Positions 37,820 through 47,605 are shown, counted from the first letter of the stretch. The stretch: 64,000 nt of DNA from Jiangella mangrovi (GCF_014204975.1 NZ_JACHMM010000001.1:6634037-6698036); one strand, 5' to 3'. The notes: generated by a model from the sequence alone, not told the origin. Program-made: numbers and translations.

Positions 37820-39544
37820 ATGTGTCACACCGATGACCACGGGCACGACCACCACGAGCACCACCATCACCCGCACGACATGAGTGACGCCCTCGACACC
37901 GACACCAGCGTCGCCCTCGATCTCTCCATCGACGACAGCGAGCTGTCCCCCACCCAGCTGTCCCGCCGCGGGCTGTTCCGCTCGGCCGGCATCGTCGGCG
38001 GCGTCACCGCGCTCGGCATGGCCGGCGTCACGCCCGCCATGGCCGACGGCCGCGACGACGACCACCACGGCTCCGGCGGCGACGTCCGCCACTGGCTGGC
38101 CGGCGACCACCACATCCACACCCAGCACAGCTCCGACGCCATGTACCGCGTCTACGACCAGGTGCAGCACGGCGCGGCGTACGGCCTCGACTGGATGGTC
38201 ATCACCGACCACGGCGGCGCCACGCACGCCCGCATCGGCGTCGAGCTGGTCAACCCCGACATCCGTGCCGCGCGCGAGCTGCTCCCCGGCACCCTGGTCT
38301 TCCAGGGCCTCGAGTGGAACATCCCGTCCGCCGAGCACGGCACCGTGTTCGTCGCGCCGGGGCGCAACGAGGTCGCCGTCCTCAAGCAGTTCGAGACCGA
38401 CTACGACGGCTCCGTCAACGGCACCTCGGCCAACAGCCCGGCCAACGAGGCGCAGGCGCTGGCCGGCATCACCTGGCTGGGGCGCCAGGTCGACCGCCGC
38501 CGCGTCGACGACGCGCTGTTCCTGGCCAACCACCCGGCCCGCCAGGGCATCGACAGCCCGCACGAGATCCGGGCCTGGCGCGACGCCGACCCGCGCATCG
38601 CCATCGGGTTCGAGGGCGCTCCCGGGCACCAGGCCGCCGGCCTGCCCGCCGGCGTGGGCGCGGGCTCGGCGCGCGGCTTCTACGGCGGCTCGCCCAACGC
38701 TAACTCGTTCCCGGGCTACCCACTCGAGAGCTACCGCACCTGGGGCGGCTTCGACTGGATGACGGCCACCGTCGGCGGCCTCTGGGACAGCCTGCTGGCC
38801 GAGGGCAAGCCGTGGTCCATCAGCGCCAACTCCGACTCCCACACCAACTGGGGCGACACCAGCCGCCGGCCCACCGGCGGCGACTTCAACACCGACGGCC
38901 GCTACGGCGACCCCGTCTACAGCGGCGGCGTCAACCTCACCGCCGGCGACTACTGGCCGGGCCTTTACTCCCGCACCCACGTGGGCGCGTCCAAGCGCGA
39001 CTACCTCGCCGTCATGCGCGGCCTGCGCGACGGCCGGGTCTGGGTCGACCACGGCCACCTGGTCAAGGGCGTCGAGGTGACGGTCCGCGAGCGCGGCCGC
39101 CGCTCCGGTGTCTCACTCGGCGACACCCTGCGGGCCCGCCGCGGCACCCGGGTCGAGCTGGTCGTGCGCATCACCGCGCAGGACCTCCCGAACTGGGCGC
39201 AGTTCCAGCCGGCCCTGCGGCGCGTCGACCTCATCCGCGGCGCTGTCGACCCCGGCCACGCCGACAGCCGGCGCGACACCTTCGTCGCACCCGACACCAA
39301 GGTCGTCCAGCAGTGGGACACCTCGGGCCGTACCGGCACGTTCGAGATCGTCCACGACCTCGGCCGGGTCGACGACGCCTTCTACGTACGTCTGCGCGGC
39401 ACCGACGGCAACCGCTCGCAGCCGGGCTTCCTCGGCGCCGCCATCGACCCCGAGGGCCCGGCCCTCGACGTCGTCGGCAACGCCGACCCCTGGATCGACC
39501 TCTGGTTCTACACGAACCCCATCTGGGTGGTGCCGACCCGCTGA
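37820..39544 (+). CDS. Tat-exported PHP-domain phosphoesterase, His-rich N-terminus
   Basis: A 574-residue protein. It opens with a Cys/His cluster (HGHDHHEHHHHPHD), unusual before a signal peptide. A twin-arginine signal SRRGLFRSAGIVGG follows, with cleavage near PAMADG. The PHP domain starts with GDHHIHTQHSSDAMY and VITDHGGATH, and has SANSDSHTNWGD near the end, giving the usual His/Asp metal ligands. The C-terminal 150 residues are beta-rich. ATG at 37820 with GGAGGGG upstream. It likely cleaves a phosphoester outside the cell; the substrate is unknown. Confidence 0.82.
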   Translation: MCHTDDHGHDHHEHHHHPHDMSDALDTDTSVALDLSIDDSELSPTQLSRRGLFRSAGIVGGVTALGMAGVTPAMADGRDDDHHGSGGDVRHWLAGDHHIHTQHSSDAMYRVYDQVQHGAAYGLDWMVITDHGGATHARIGVELVNPDIRAARELLPGTLVFQGLEWNIPSAEHGTVFVAPGRNEVAVLKQFETDYDGSVNGTSANSPANEAQALAGITWLGRQVDRRRVDDALFLANHPARQGIDSPHEIRAWRDADPRIAIGFEGAPGHQAAGLPAGVGAGSARGFYGGSPNANSFPGYPLESYRTWGGFDWMTATVGGLWDSLLAEGKPWSISANSDSHTNWGDTSRRPTGGDFNTDGRYGDPVYSGGVNLTAGDYWPGLYSRTHVGASKRDYLAVMRGLRDGRVWVDHGHLVKGVEVTVRERGRRSGVSLGDTLRARRGTRVELVVRITAQDLPNWAQFQPALRRVDLIRGAVDPGHADSRRDTFVAPDTKVVQQWDTSGRTGTFEIVHDLGRVDDAFYVRLRGTDGNRSQPGFLGAAIDPEGPALDVVGNADPWIDLWFYTNPIWVVPTR

Positions 39545-39559
39545 CGCACGGGTCACCCG

Positions 39560-39600
39560 CCGGCGGCCGGTCTCCCTCTGCGGTGGAGGCCGGCCGCCGG
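39560..39600. terminator. Bidirectional GC hairpin
   Basis: CCGGCGGCCGG at 39560-39570 pairs with CCGGCCGCCGG at 39590-39600. It lies between the convergent PHP and asparaginase genes. Confidence 0.65.
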
Positions 39601-39608
39601 TTCGTCGT

Positions 39609-40850
39609 CTACGGGGTCAGCGCCGGCAGCGCCGACGTGATGTCGGCCTGCAGGCTCGCCCACTCGACGAAGTCCGCGCGGGTGTCGTCGACGCCGTCGT
39701 TGAACGCCAGCGCCATCATCAGCAGCAGCCGGGCGTGCGGGGCGTTGAGGGAGTCGGCCGGGAAGACCGCGCCGCTGCCGCCGTAGACGCTGCCCGACCC
39801 GGTCCGCGTCGTCGACGCGAACATGACGCCGGCCCGCACCGCCCGGTTGCGGGCCTGGCCGGCCGCGCCGGAGATGCCACCCGCGCCGGTACCGGCGGTG
39901 ACGATGCCCTCGACGCCGGCCGCGGCCCAGGCATCGATCGACTCGCCGCCGGACCCCTGCGCGTTGTAGAAGATCTCCACGCGCGGCAGGTCGGCCTTGT
40001 CGATCGTCGCGAGATCGAACGGCGTGCGCCAGTTCCGCAGCGCGTTCGCCGTCGTCACGACGCTCCCCCGGGTCTCGAACACCCGCAGCGCACGGGCCGG
40101 CATCCGCATGATCCGCACCTTGAGGTCGTCGACGTAGCCGAGCACGCCGAACTCCGGCGTCTGGAAGGTGTCCATGCGGTAGGCCGACGTCTTGGTCACG
40201 TCGCGGACGGCGTGGATCTCGTCGTTGAGCATCAGCACCGTGCCGAACCAGCCAGTCTTGCCGCTGGCCGCCGTCACGATCGCGTTGAACAGGTTGGCCT
40301 GCGCGTCCGAGCCGATGACCGTCCACGGCCGCATGGCGCCCGTGATGACGACGGGCTTCGGGCTCTGCACCGTGAGGTCCAGGAAGTAGCCGATCTCCTC
40401 CATCGTGTCGGTGCCGGTGGTGACGACGACGCCGTCGGAAGTCCGCAGCGCGTTGTCGACCGCCAGCGACAGGTCGTACAGCTCGGCGATCGTGTAGCCG
40501 CCGGAGCCCTTGTTGCCGAACTGCAGGCTGTTGACGTTCGCCACCTCGTCGAGGTTGGGCACCTCGGCGAGCATGTCCTCCATCAGCAGCGTGCCGGCGC
40601 GGTAGCGCTGGAAGCTGGTCGGCGTGTCCGACAGCCCGGCCATCGTGCCGCCGGTCGCGACGACGGTGACCGTCGGCAGGGCGTCGTCGGCGGCGCGGAC
40701 GACCGCCTTGGGCACCGTCTGCACGGCCTGCCGGGGCTGTGCCGGCGCGCCGTCGGCACCGGGCAGGAAGACGAGCATGAGGGCGACGGCGGCCGCGACG
40801 GCCAGCGGGACACGTCCGCGCAACGCCGCGACGTTCCGGGGGAACGACAT
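39609..40850 (-). CDS. ansB: Secreted type II L-asparaginase
   Basis: A 413-residue exported asparaginase. A signal peptide (RVPLAVAAAVALMLVFLPGA) is followed by the catalytic motif VVATGGTMAGLS, with the T12-equivalent at T69, and by VVTTGTDTMEEIGYFLD, holding the second Thr-Asp pair. VITGAMRPW and GSGGESIDAW are further family segments. It hydrolyses asparagine to aspartate and ammonia. The ATG at 40850 has GGAGG 8 bases upstream, better than the GTG at 40859. Confidence 0.92.
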   Translation of the reverse strand: MSFPRNVAALRGRVPLAVAAAVALMLVFLPGADGAPAQPRQAVQTVPKAVVRAADDALPTVTVVATGGTMAGLSDTPTSFQRYRAGTLLMEDMLAEVPNLDEVANVNSLQFGNKGSGGYTIAELYDLSLAVDNALRTSDGVVVTTGTDTMEEIGYFLDLTVQSPKPVVITGAMRPWTVIGSDAQANLFNAIVTAASGKTGWFGTVLMLNDEIHAVRDVTKTSAYRMDTFQTPEFGVLGYVDDLKVRIMRMPARALRVFETRGSVVTTANALRNWRTPFDLATIDKADLPRVEIFYNAQGSGGESIDAWAAAGVEGIVTAGTGAGGISGAAGQARNRAVRAGVMFASTTRTGSGSVYGGSGAVFPADSLNAPHARLLLMMALAFNDGVDDTRADFVEWASLQADITSALPALTP

Positions 40851-40937
40851 CGAGGGCACCTCCGGTTCACAGGACCAGGACGCCCATAAAGAATCAATGA
40901 TCCGTTTCCACCCGGAACCGGTCGGTTTACCGCCGCG

Positions 40938-41252
40938 TTACGGCTCCCTCACCGCGGCTCGCAGATGTCGCTGGCCGGGTACTCGCCCCTGGATGCGGCG
41001 CGACTGCCGGACCGGCGTCGCCGCCAGCCGCACGTCCTGCGCCGCGGCGCACAGTGGTCCGATCAACCCCGCGGACAGCTCCTCGACCCAGAGCAGCAGG
41101 CTCACGTCGACGGGCTGGGAGGGGTCGTCGAGAACCAGCGACTCCTGGTACCAGTGGACGATCGACGGCATCAGCGCGCGCAGCGCCGTCCGGCGTTCGG
41201 CCATGGGCAGGGAGTCCAGAGCCAGATTGAGCTCGGCGATGAAATCCGTCAT
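40938..41252 (-). CDS. Hypothetical 104-residue protein
   Basis: A small helical protein (MTDFIAELNLALDSLPMAER, then VHWYQESLVLDD and SLLLWVEELSAGLIGPLCAA) with a basic C-terminal tail. AGGGGG precedes the ATG by about 8 bases. No domain recognised. Confidence 0.5.
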   Translation of the reverse strand: MTDFIAELNLALDSLPMAERRTALRALMPSIVHWYQESLVLDDPSQPVDVSLLLWVEELSAGLIGPLCAAAQDVRLAATPVRQSRRIQGRVPGQRHLRAAVREP

Positions 41253-41393
41253 GGCGTGCCCCCTTGCAGGCAACGGCACCGGCGCTCCGTTGCGCCGGGC
41301 CGCCGCCTTGCATGCCTGAATACCCCATGCCCGCGATGACCGCTGCCCCGGACCGGACCAGTTGGCACCGCCCGACTCGGGCAGGATGAGCGC

Positions 41394-41744
41394 ATGGCCG
41401 TGCCGATCGCCGACTTCCTCGCCATCATCGACCGGCTGCCAGAGGCCGGCGGCACCGACTCGGAGAACTGGACGACCTTCCGGGTGCGCGGCCGCACGTT
41501 CGGCTACCTCTGGCCCCGCACCTCCACCGTCGGGCTCAAGCAGACCATCGCCGAACAGCGCGCGCTGGTCGCCGAACGGCCGGACGTGTTCGAGGTGCAG
41601 TTCACGGCCGGCGCGTTCGGCTGGGTCGTCGTCTACCTGGACGGCCTCGAGCTGGACGAGCTGGTGGAGCTGACGTTCGAGGCCTGGCGGCTCACCGCGC
41701 CCGAGGACCTCGTCGCGCGGCAGGGCGACCGGCTGCCGCTCTGA
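41394..41744 (+). CDS. MmcQ/YjbR-family protein
   Basis: A 116-residue protein with the YjbR/MmcQ layout: ADFLAIIDRLPEAG, FRVRGRTFGYLWP, VGLKQTIAEQRALVA, FGWVVVYLDGLELDELVELTFEAWRLTAP. The fold is CyaY-like and some members bind DNA. Its physiological role is unknown. Confidence 0.75.
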   Translation: MAVPIADFLAIIDRLPEAGGTDSENWTTFRVRGRTFGYLWPRTSTVGLKQTIAEQRALVAERPDVFEVQFTAGAFGWVVVYLDGLELDELVELTFEAWRLTAPEDLVARQGDRLPL

Positions 41745-41745
41745 C

Positions 41746-42468
41746 TCAGCGACCCGGGTCGCGGTCCGGGTCGCCGTACAGCAGGAACGACAGCAGCCGG
41801 GCGTTGACGAAGAAGACGTCGGCCTCCTCGTGCCCGTAGCCGGGCACGACATCGACCTCGATGGACCCGCCGAGCTCCCGGTACCGCGCCGCCAGTTTCT
41901 CGGTGTGCGCGGTGTGCGGCACGACGGTGTCCTGGTCGCCGTGCACGTGGAAGAGGGGGACGCCGGCCCGGGCCAGCGGTTCGAGCACCGCCAGCGGGTT
42001 GTGCGCATCGAGGTCGCGCTCCAGGTCGCCGGGACTCAGCCCGTACGCGGGCGCGGCCCGCTCGAGCCCCGGCCAGTCGCGAATGTCGCACACCGGATAG
42101 TTGCCGCCGATGCGGCGCACGAGCTCCGGTTGCTCGCTCGCCCAGGCGTAGTGCTGGAGCCCGCCGCGGCTCTGCGCGAGCAGCGTGACGCGGGGCGCCA
42201 GCCCGAACCGGCCCGTCACCTCGTCGTGGAAGGCGGTGAACACCTCGCGGCCGGCCGGGCTTCCGTACGACTCCCCCACGGACACGCCCGCGAAGGCGAG
42301 GCCGGCGGCCAGGATGCCCCGGCTGAGATGGTCGTGGCGTGCCGACGGCTGGCCGTCGACCACGGGCGCGAACCAGACCCAGTCGATCGGGCCGTCGTCG
42401 CGGCGCTCCGGCAGCCGGACGAACGCCTCGCGGCCCCGCACGGTGAACGTGACGTCCTCAGCTCCCAT
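41746..42468 (-). CDS. Alpha/beta hydrolase
   Basis: A 240-residue cytoplasmic alpha/beta hydrolase. The nucleophile elbow is LLAQSRGG (Ser about 100), the acid is in HVHGDQDTVVP and the His in VVPGYGHEEAD, in the canonical order. It lacks an export signal. Its substrate is unknown; it is followed by no partner gene on its strand. Confidence 0.82.
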   Translation of the reverse strand: MGAEDVTFTVRGREAFVRLPERRDDGPIDWVWFAPVVDGQPSARHDHLSRGILAAGLAFAGVSVGESYGSPAGREVFTAFHDEVTGRFGLAPRVTLLAQSRGGLQHYAWASEQPELVRRIGGNYPVCDIRDWPGLERAAPAYGLSPGDLERDLDAHNPLAVLEPLARAGVPLFHVHGDQDTVVPHTAHTEKLAARYRELGGSIEVDVVPGYGHEEADVFFVNARLLSFLLYGDPDRDPGR

Positions 42469-42487
42469 GGCCGTCCGTTGTACACGG

Positions 42488-42530
42488 TCCGTCTCACAGA
42501 GCGGCCCGAGCGGACGCTCTGTGAGACGGA
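42488..42530 (-). terminator. Perfect 15-bp terminator hairpin
   Basis: TCCGTCTCACAGAGC at 42488-42502 pairs exactly with 42516-42530 over a 13-nt loop, 8 bases downstream of the stop of the large minus-strand esterase gene. Confidence 0.65.
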
Positions 42531-42537
42531 TGGTTGG

Positions 42538-44751
42538 TCAGAAGCGCAGCCAGGTGCCGGCCAGGCCCTGCTGCTCCACCCCCGGCCTCGTGTAGTCGCA
42601 GACGCCGCCGGCGAAGATCGTCGTCAGGCGCTGCCACTGCTCGTCGGTGAACGTGACGGCGTAGTCGTCGCGCTCGGGGTCCTTCAGCCGGCACTTCACG
42701 ACGTCGGCCGCGATGCTCTCGCCGGCGACCTCGCGCGGGAACGACGCCGACGGATAGAGCTGCTCGCACTCGCTGCCGGGGTCGCGGTCCAGCGGCTGGG
42801 CCAGGAACGCGGCCGACGCGTCGCGGGTGTTGCAGCCCTCGATCAGGGCCTCGGGCCGGGCCGCCACGATCTTGTCGATGGGCTCGGCGTCGGAGTCGTC
42901 GGCGGCGATGGTCCGCAGCCACTGGTCCATCTGCGTGACGGCGTGGCGCAGCAGCGGGCTGGCGGTGCTGAACAGGCCGTAGCGGGCGTCCTCGAGCAGG
43001 CTGACGTGGTTCGCGGCGGTGCCATTGGCCTTCAGCAGCCGCTCCCGCATCGAGAACGTGTGGTAGCGGACGTGGATGTCGCCGCTGGCCACGTCGTCGT
43101 AGTAGGCGCGGTAGTCGATGATCGGGATGTCGGCCAGCCCGCCGCCGCCGTTGGTCAGCCGGCCGGACCGGTAGGCGGCCCGGATCGCATCGGTGTCGCC
43201 CTCGGTGCGGGCCGCGACGACGTTGGCGTCGTCGTCGAACCCGCCGACCCGCTCGTTGAGGTCGAGGAACTGCTCCGCCGTGATGGTGCCGTCGTTCAGC
43301 GTCGTCAGGCCGTACTGGATGCCGACGTTGTCCAGCGGGCGCCGCGCGAACCCCGTCGCCGGGTCGGTGCCGTAGACGTTGACCGTGTGGTCGAAGACGT
43401 CGCAGCGGGCGCCGCCGGGGTTGGTCTGCGGGTGGTAGCGCTGAGCGGGCGGCACGACGCCGCAGAACACCCGCGGATCGATGCGCCGGGCGCCGTTGGC
43501 GACGTTCGGCGCCGTGGCGTAGGTGGCGAATCCGGTGACGGCGCGCCGCTGCTCAGCCGTCCACGCCACTCCGGCGTCGGTCGTGAAGTAGGTATCGAGC
43601 AGCCACGCGTCGGTGATGAACTGCACCGTCCCGAAGCCGACCTCCGGGAACGAGCAGCCGACGACGATGCCGTCGAAGATGCCGGGGTAGTTGTCGCTGA
43701 TCTGGTGGCCCTGGTAGGAGCCGCCGCTGCAGCCGAACCCGATGACGTGGTCGGGGCGGCCGTAGCGCTCGGTGAACTCCTCGCGGACCATCATGGCCGA
43801 CTCTGCCGCCGTCAGGTCCGAGCAGTTGTTGCCGAACACGTTCAGCGACGACGACAGCACCGCGTAGCCCTGGCCGAGCATGAACGCGTCGGTCACGCCG
43901 CCGGTGGAGTTGCCCTGCCGGTACCAGCCGCCGGTGCAGCCGCCACCGAGGGTGTAGATGGCGCCGCCGTTCCAGGCCTCGGGTCGTGCGGCGCCGGTCG
44001 GGGCCGGGGCGTCCTCGGTGAGCGGGTCATGCAGGACCGTCGTCTGGAAGATCGCCCGGTTGACCGTCCCGGTCTCCATGCGCACGATGAACGGCGTCGT
44101 CTCGCCGGTCGAGGTGGTGGTCGTGGCCAGGTTCGCCGGGTAGTCGGTGGCGCCGGCGGGCCACGGCGCGAACGTGTTCGCCGTCGTCCGGTAGAAGTAG
44201 TCGACCCGGTCGGCGATCGAGCAGTCCGCGTCGAGCGGCTGGCCGAGGTTCCCGCCGATCACCGGCACGCCGAACGAGGCGGTCTCGCAGACGAACGGCT
44301 GCTGGTGCGGCCCGGAGAAGACCGGCCCGGTGATCGGGTGGTTGGTGACGGTCAGTTCCGCCTCGGCGCGCGCCGACGGCCCGGAGGTCGTGATGCTGCT
44401 GGTCCCCTCGGGCAGCCCGGTGACCAGCCCGGTGAGGGTTCGGCTCGTGCGGTCGACGGTGAAGGCCGCGGTGACGTCGACGCCGTCGGCCGCTACCCGC
44501 ACCCGATGCGGCGGCACGTTCACCGGCACCTCGATGCGCACCAGCGCGTCGCCGCCGGTCACCGTGTCCGGGCGTCCCGACAGCACGCTGATCTCGACGG
44601 GGCCGGGGCGGGCCGCGTCTGCCGCGGGGGTGGCCGCTGGCGCCGTCGTCGCCGCTGTCAGGGGGACGATCACCGCCACGGCGGCAGCGGCGGCGAGCAC
44701 ACCTCCCCGCCGCCCTCGACGTGTCCTGGTGGGCCGGTCCCAGAGCACCAT
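42538..44751 (-). CDS. Secreted DUF6351/tannase-like alpha/beta hydrolase
   Basis: A 737-residue exported protein with a long signal region (RRGGVLAAAAAVAVIVPLTA) and an N-terminal beta domain (about 50-130, ISVLSGRPDTVTGGDALV). The hydrolase part has GGAIYTLGGGC, GCSGGSYQGHQISDNYPG (nucleophile elbow G-C-S-G-G) and IVVGCSFPEVGF. This arrangement fits the DUF6351 family, related to tannase/feruloyl-esterase folds. ATG at 44751 has GAGGAGG upstream. The substrate is unknown. Confidence 0.75.
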   Translation of the reverse strand: MVLWDRPTRTRRGRRGGVLAAAAAVAVIVPLTAATTAPAATPAADAARPGPVEISVLSGRPDTVTGGDALVRIEVPVNVPPHRVRVAADGVDVTAAFTVDRTSRTLTGLVTGLPEGTSSITTSGPSARAEAELTVTNHPITGPVFSGPHQQPFVCETASFGVPVIGGNLGQPLDADCSIADRVDYFYRTTANTFAPWPAGATDYPANLATTTTSTGETTPFIVRMETGTVNRAIFQTTVLHDPLTEDAPAPTGAARPEAWNGGAIYTLGGGCTGGWYRQGNSTGGVTDAFMLGQGYAVLSSSLNVFGNNCSDLTAAESAMMVREEFTERYGRPDHVIGFGCSGGSYQGHQISDNYPGIFDGIVVGCSFPEVGFGTVQFITDAWLLDTYFTTDAGVAWTAEQRRAVTGFATYATAPNVANGARRIDPRVFCGVVPPAQRYHPQTNPGGARCDVFDHTVNVYGTDPATGFARRPLDNVGIQYGLTTLNDGTITAEQFLDLNERVGGFDDDANVVAARTEGDTDAIRAAYRSGRLTNGGGGLADIPIIDYRAYYDDVASGDIHVRYHTFSMRERLLKANGTAANHVSLLEDARYGLFSTASPLLRHAVTQMDQWLRTIAADDSDAEPIDKIVAARPEALIEGCNTRDASAAFLAQPLDRDPGSECEQLYPSASFPREVAGESIAADVVKCRLKDPERDDYAVTFTDEQWQRLTTIFAGGVCDYTRPGVEQQGLAGTWLRF

Positions 44752-44951
44752 GAGCAACCTCCTCGTCGCCGGACTGCGGGGTTGCCCACGACCGTGGCGT
44801 GATCAGCGGCCCCGTCGCCAGGGGCGGCGGCACGAGTTCAGAGTCCTCTGACATTCCGCTGACATTCCGGCCGGCGATAGCGGACCGATCCTGTCCGCCA
44901 GGCGTGCCAGGCTGGGTTCCGCATCCACCGGCGAGACGAACGGAGCGGCCG

Positions 44952-45413
44952 ATGAGCCGACAGATCCAGGTCACCTTCGACGCCCACGACCCGGGGGCGC
45001 TGTCGTCGTTCTGGCGCGACGTCCTGGGCTACGTCCACCCCGCCCCGCCGGGCGCCGATCTGCCCGACGGTGCCGACCCGCTCGCCGCCTGGGACGAGTT
45101 CCTCGCCCGCATCGGCGTGCCCGAGGACCAGTGGAACTCGCGCTCGGCCATCGAGGATCCCGACGGCGACGGTCCGCGGCTGTTCTTCCAGCAGGTCCCG
45201 GAGGACAAGGTCGCCAAGAACCGCGTCCACCTCGACGTCCGCGCGGCACCCGGCCTGAAGGGCGACGAGCGCATGGCGGCGCTGGAGGCCGAGTGCGACC
45301 GGCTGGTCGCCCTGGGAGCGGCCCGGGTCCGCAGGCACGATCCCGACGAGCCGTGGAGCGGCGGCTTCATCGTCATGACCGACCCCGAGGGCAACGAGTT
45401 CTGCCTCGACTGA
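44952..45413 (+). CDS. VOC/glyoxalase-like protein
   Basis: A 153-residue vicinal-oxygen-chelate protein: IQVTFDAHDPGALSSFWRDVLGY, then FFQQVPEDKVAKNRVHLDVRAA and IVMTDPEGNEFCLD, giving the paired beta-alpha-beta modules and His/Glu ligands of actinobacterial glyoxalase-like proteins. The specific reaction is unknown. It converges on the frameshifted amidohydrolase, with stops 4 bases apart. Confidence 0.85.
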   Translation: MSRQIQVTFDAHDPGALSSFWRDVLGYVHPAPPGADLPDGADPLAAWDEFLARIGVPEDQWNSRSAIEDPDGDGPRLFFQQVPEDKVAKNRVHLDVRAAPGLKGDERMAALEAECDRLVALGAARVRRHDPDEPWSGGFIVMTDPEGNEFCLD

Positions 45414-45416
45414 CGG

Positions 45417-46911
45417 TCAGGCCTCCTGGGCGGCCTGCTCCAGCTGGTCGAAGATCCGCTGCCGCTGGCCGGGACCCAGGTACCGGCCACGCGCGACGAC
45501 GGCGTGGATGCGCCGGGTGTTGCGGATGTCGGCCAGCGGGTCGGCGTCGAGCACGAGCAGATCGGCGCGCCGGCCCGCGGTGACGGTGCCGGCCACGTCC
45601 TCTTGCTCGGCACAGCGCGCCGCGTCGCGGGTGGCGGCCTGCAGGGCGCGCATCGGCGACAGTCCGGCCCGCACCAGCAGCTCCAGCTCGTCGTGCACGG
45701 CCAGGCCGGGGAAGACGAACGGGGTGCCGCAGTCGGTGCCCGCGCCGACGTTCCCGCCCCGCGGCGGCCAGGTCGCCGGCCAGCCGCAGCTTCGCGTCGA
45801 AGTACTCCAGCTCCAGGGCCTCGCGCTCGGGCGTCCAGGCCGGCCACGCCTCGATCCAGGCCAGCCACTCCTCGCGCAGGGCACGCGGCATGAACCGCTC
45901 CATGAGCGCGACCCGCTCGGGGTCGTCGAGGTGCTTCGACGGGTGGATCGAGATGGACGACTCCACCGCGAGCGTGGGGACGTGCCAGGCGCCGTGCTCG
46001 GCCAGCAGGGTGCCCAGCTCGGCGGCGTGGTCCGGGCTGTAGGTGCGGAACGCCTCGCGCTCGAGCTGCGAGGCCTGCCAGCCCCACCAGTTCGGGTCGT
46101 CCGCGTCGTCGGGCATCGCCTCGAGCCGGGCGAAGTACTCGTCGCGGCGCGTCGACGTCGACAGGTGCATGCCGTAGTTGTGCTCGATCGAGAGCTGCCC
46201 GGCGGCGACGACGTCCTGCACCGAGATGGGCGACGGGCTGTGCCCGGCGATGCGCAGCCCCACGCGGGCGGCCTCGCGGGCGATCGCGGCGTGCGTGGGG
46301 CGGTCCATGAACGAGTACACCTTGACGACGTCGGCGCCTTCGGCCCGCGCCTCGTGCACGGCCCTGCGCGCGTCGGCCGCGGTCACGATGGGGACGCTGA
46401 ACGGGTTGCGCGAGTCCGGCCCGTCGAGGACCTTGCTGGCGATGACCATGGACGGTCCGTCGAGGTCGCCGCGCCGGACCCGCCGCCACACCTCGTGCGT
46501 CTCGGCCGACCCACGCATCTCGCGGATGCCGGTGACGCCGTACACCAGGTGCATGGGCGGGAACGTGTCCGCAACCTCGGCACTGTGGGTGTGCAGATCC
46601 CACAGGCCGGGGACCAGGAACTTCCCGCCCAGGTCGACGACCCGTACACCGGCGATCTCGGGCACGTCCGTGCCACGCCCGACGGCGAGGATCCGCTCGC
46701 CCGCCAGGACCACCGTCGCCCGCCGCGGACCCGAGCCGGTGCCGTCGACCAGCGTCGCGCCGGTCAGGACCGTCACTCCCGCGCCGGCCCCGGCGGGCAT
46801 GGCGGCCTCGGCCGCCGCCGCGGACCGCAGTCCCGGCCAGCCGGTCACCCCGGCGCCGAGGGCGGTTCCGCCCAGCCACGCGAGCAGGGTCCGGCGGTCC
46901 ACGTCACCCAC
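45417..46911 (-). pseudogene. Tat-exported amidohydrolase split by a +1 frameshift
   Basis: A metal-dependent amidohydrolase (imidazolonepropionase/prolidase-like). GTG at 46911 follows GGGAGGAG by 6 bases. The twin-arginine start is DRRTLLAWLGGTALGAG. The first part has LWDLHTHSAE (HxH), DVVKVYSF (carboxylated Lys), GLRIAGHS and LSIEHNYG. Reading is lost at the CCCC run at 45757-45760. It resumes one frame over with GNVGAGTDCGTPFVFPGLA, which carries the last metal-ligand Asp, and runs to RQRIFDQLEQAAQEA. Removing one C restores a full-length enzyme. It is either a real pseudogene or a sequencing error. Confidence 0.8.
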
Positions 46912-46960
46912 AGTGATCTCCTCCCGAGAGCTGACTCCCGGCATGATCACGGGTCACGCC

Positions 46961-46982
46961 GCCGGCCGCAAGAGCGGCCGGC
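46961..46982 (-). terminator. Terminator of tRNA-Val
   Basis: GCCGGCCGC at 46961-46969 pairs with 46974-46982 around an AAGA tetraloop, about 34 bases downstream of the tRNA 3' end on the minus strand. Confidence 0.6.
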
Positions 46983-47015
46983 GCTCGTTGCAATCAGGGC
47001 CGTCGAAACGGAAAG

Positions 47016-47087
47016 TGGGCGCAGTAGGGTTCGAACCTACGACCCCTGGTTTGTAAGACCAGTGCTCTACCGCTGAGCTATGCGCCC
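47016..47087 (-). tRNA. tRNA-Val (anticodon TAC)
   Basis: A 72-nt cloverleaf on the minus strand. The acceptor GGGCGCA pairs with TGCGCCC and the discriminator is A. The D-arm is GCTC-AGCGGTA-GAGC and the anticodon stem is CTGGT/ACCAG with loop CTTACAA, giving anticodon TAC (GUA codons). The T-arm is GTAGG-TTCGAAC-CCTAC. CCA is not encoded. Confidence 0.93.
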
Positions 47088-47143
47088 CGTCGCCGTGCGA
47101 AGGCTCAGGGTATCGAGAGATCCGCCCGACCCGTAAATCGACG

Positions 47144-47605
47144 TCAGGCGGCTCCGTCGGGCGGGACCTTCTCCTGTTCCTGGGTGTTGACCTCGGGTGT
47201 GTCGAGGGCGTCGGCGATGGCCGAGCGGGTCGGCCGGGCCGGTGCGCGCCCCAGCACGCGGTCGATGGCGCTGGCGACGTCGGCGGAGAGGTCGCGGCTG
47301 TCGGTGCGACGGTGCCGGCCGGGGCCGGGCATGCGGATGGCGAAGCCGCGGTCCATGGTGGTCTCGACGGCGAGGAACTCGGCCGTGGCCGACGCCTCGC
47401 AGGAGCGGCACACCGTGTGGCCCAGGCGGCGCACGAGGGTGGTGGCGCCGCAGACCGTGCAGCGGTCGAGGTCGGAGGACCAGCCCTTGTTCTGCTGGCA
47501 GTCGGGGCAGATCAGCACCTGCTCATCGGCGCGGACCCCGCGCACCCACAGGTTCGTCCCCCGGGCAGGGTCGGACTGGCGGGCTCCACAGCGGTAGCAC
47601 GGCAC
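47144..47605 (-). CDS. Hypothetical multi-zinc-ribbon protein
   Basis: A 153-residue protein whose first 80 residues carry four CxxC knuckles (CYRCG, CPDC, CTVCG, CRSC), forming two zinc ribbons. The C-terminal half is basic, then helical. The start is GTG at 47605 with AAGGGAG 7 bases upstream. Not recognised as a named family. Confidence 0.7.
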   Translation of the reverse strand: MPCYRCGARQSDPARGTNLWVRGVRADEQVLICPDCQQNKGWSSDLDRCTVCGATTLVRRLGHTVCRSCEASATAEFLAVETTMDRGFAIRMPGPGRHRRTDSRDLSADVASAIDRVLGRAPARPTRSAIADALDTPEVNTQEQEKVPPDGAA

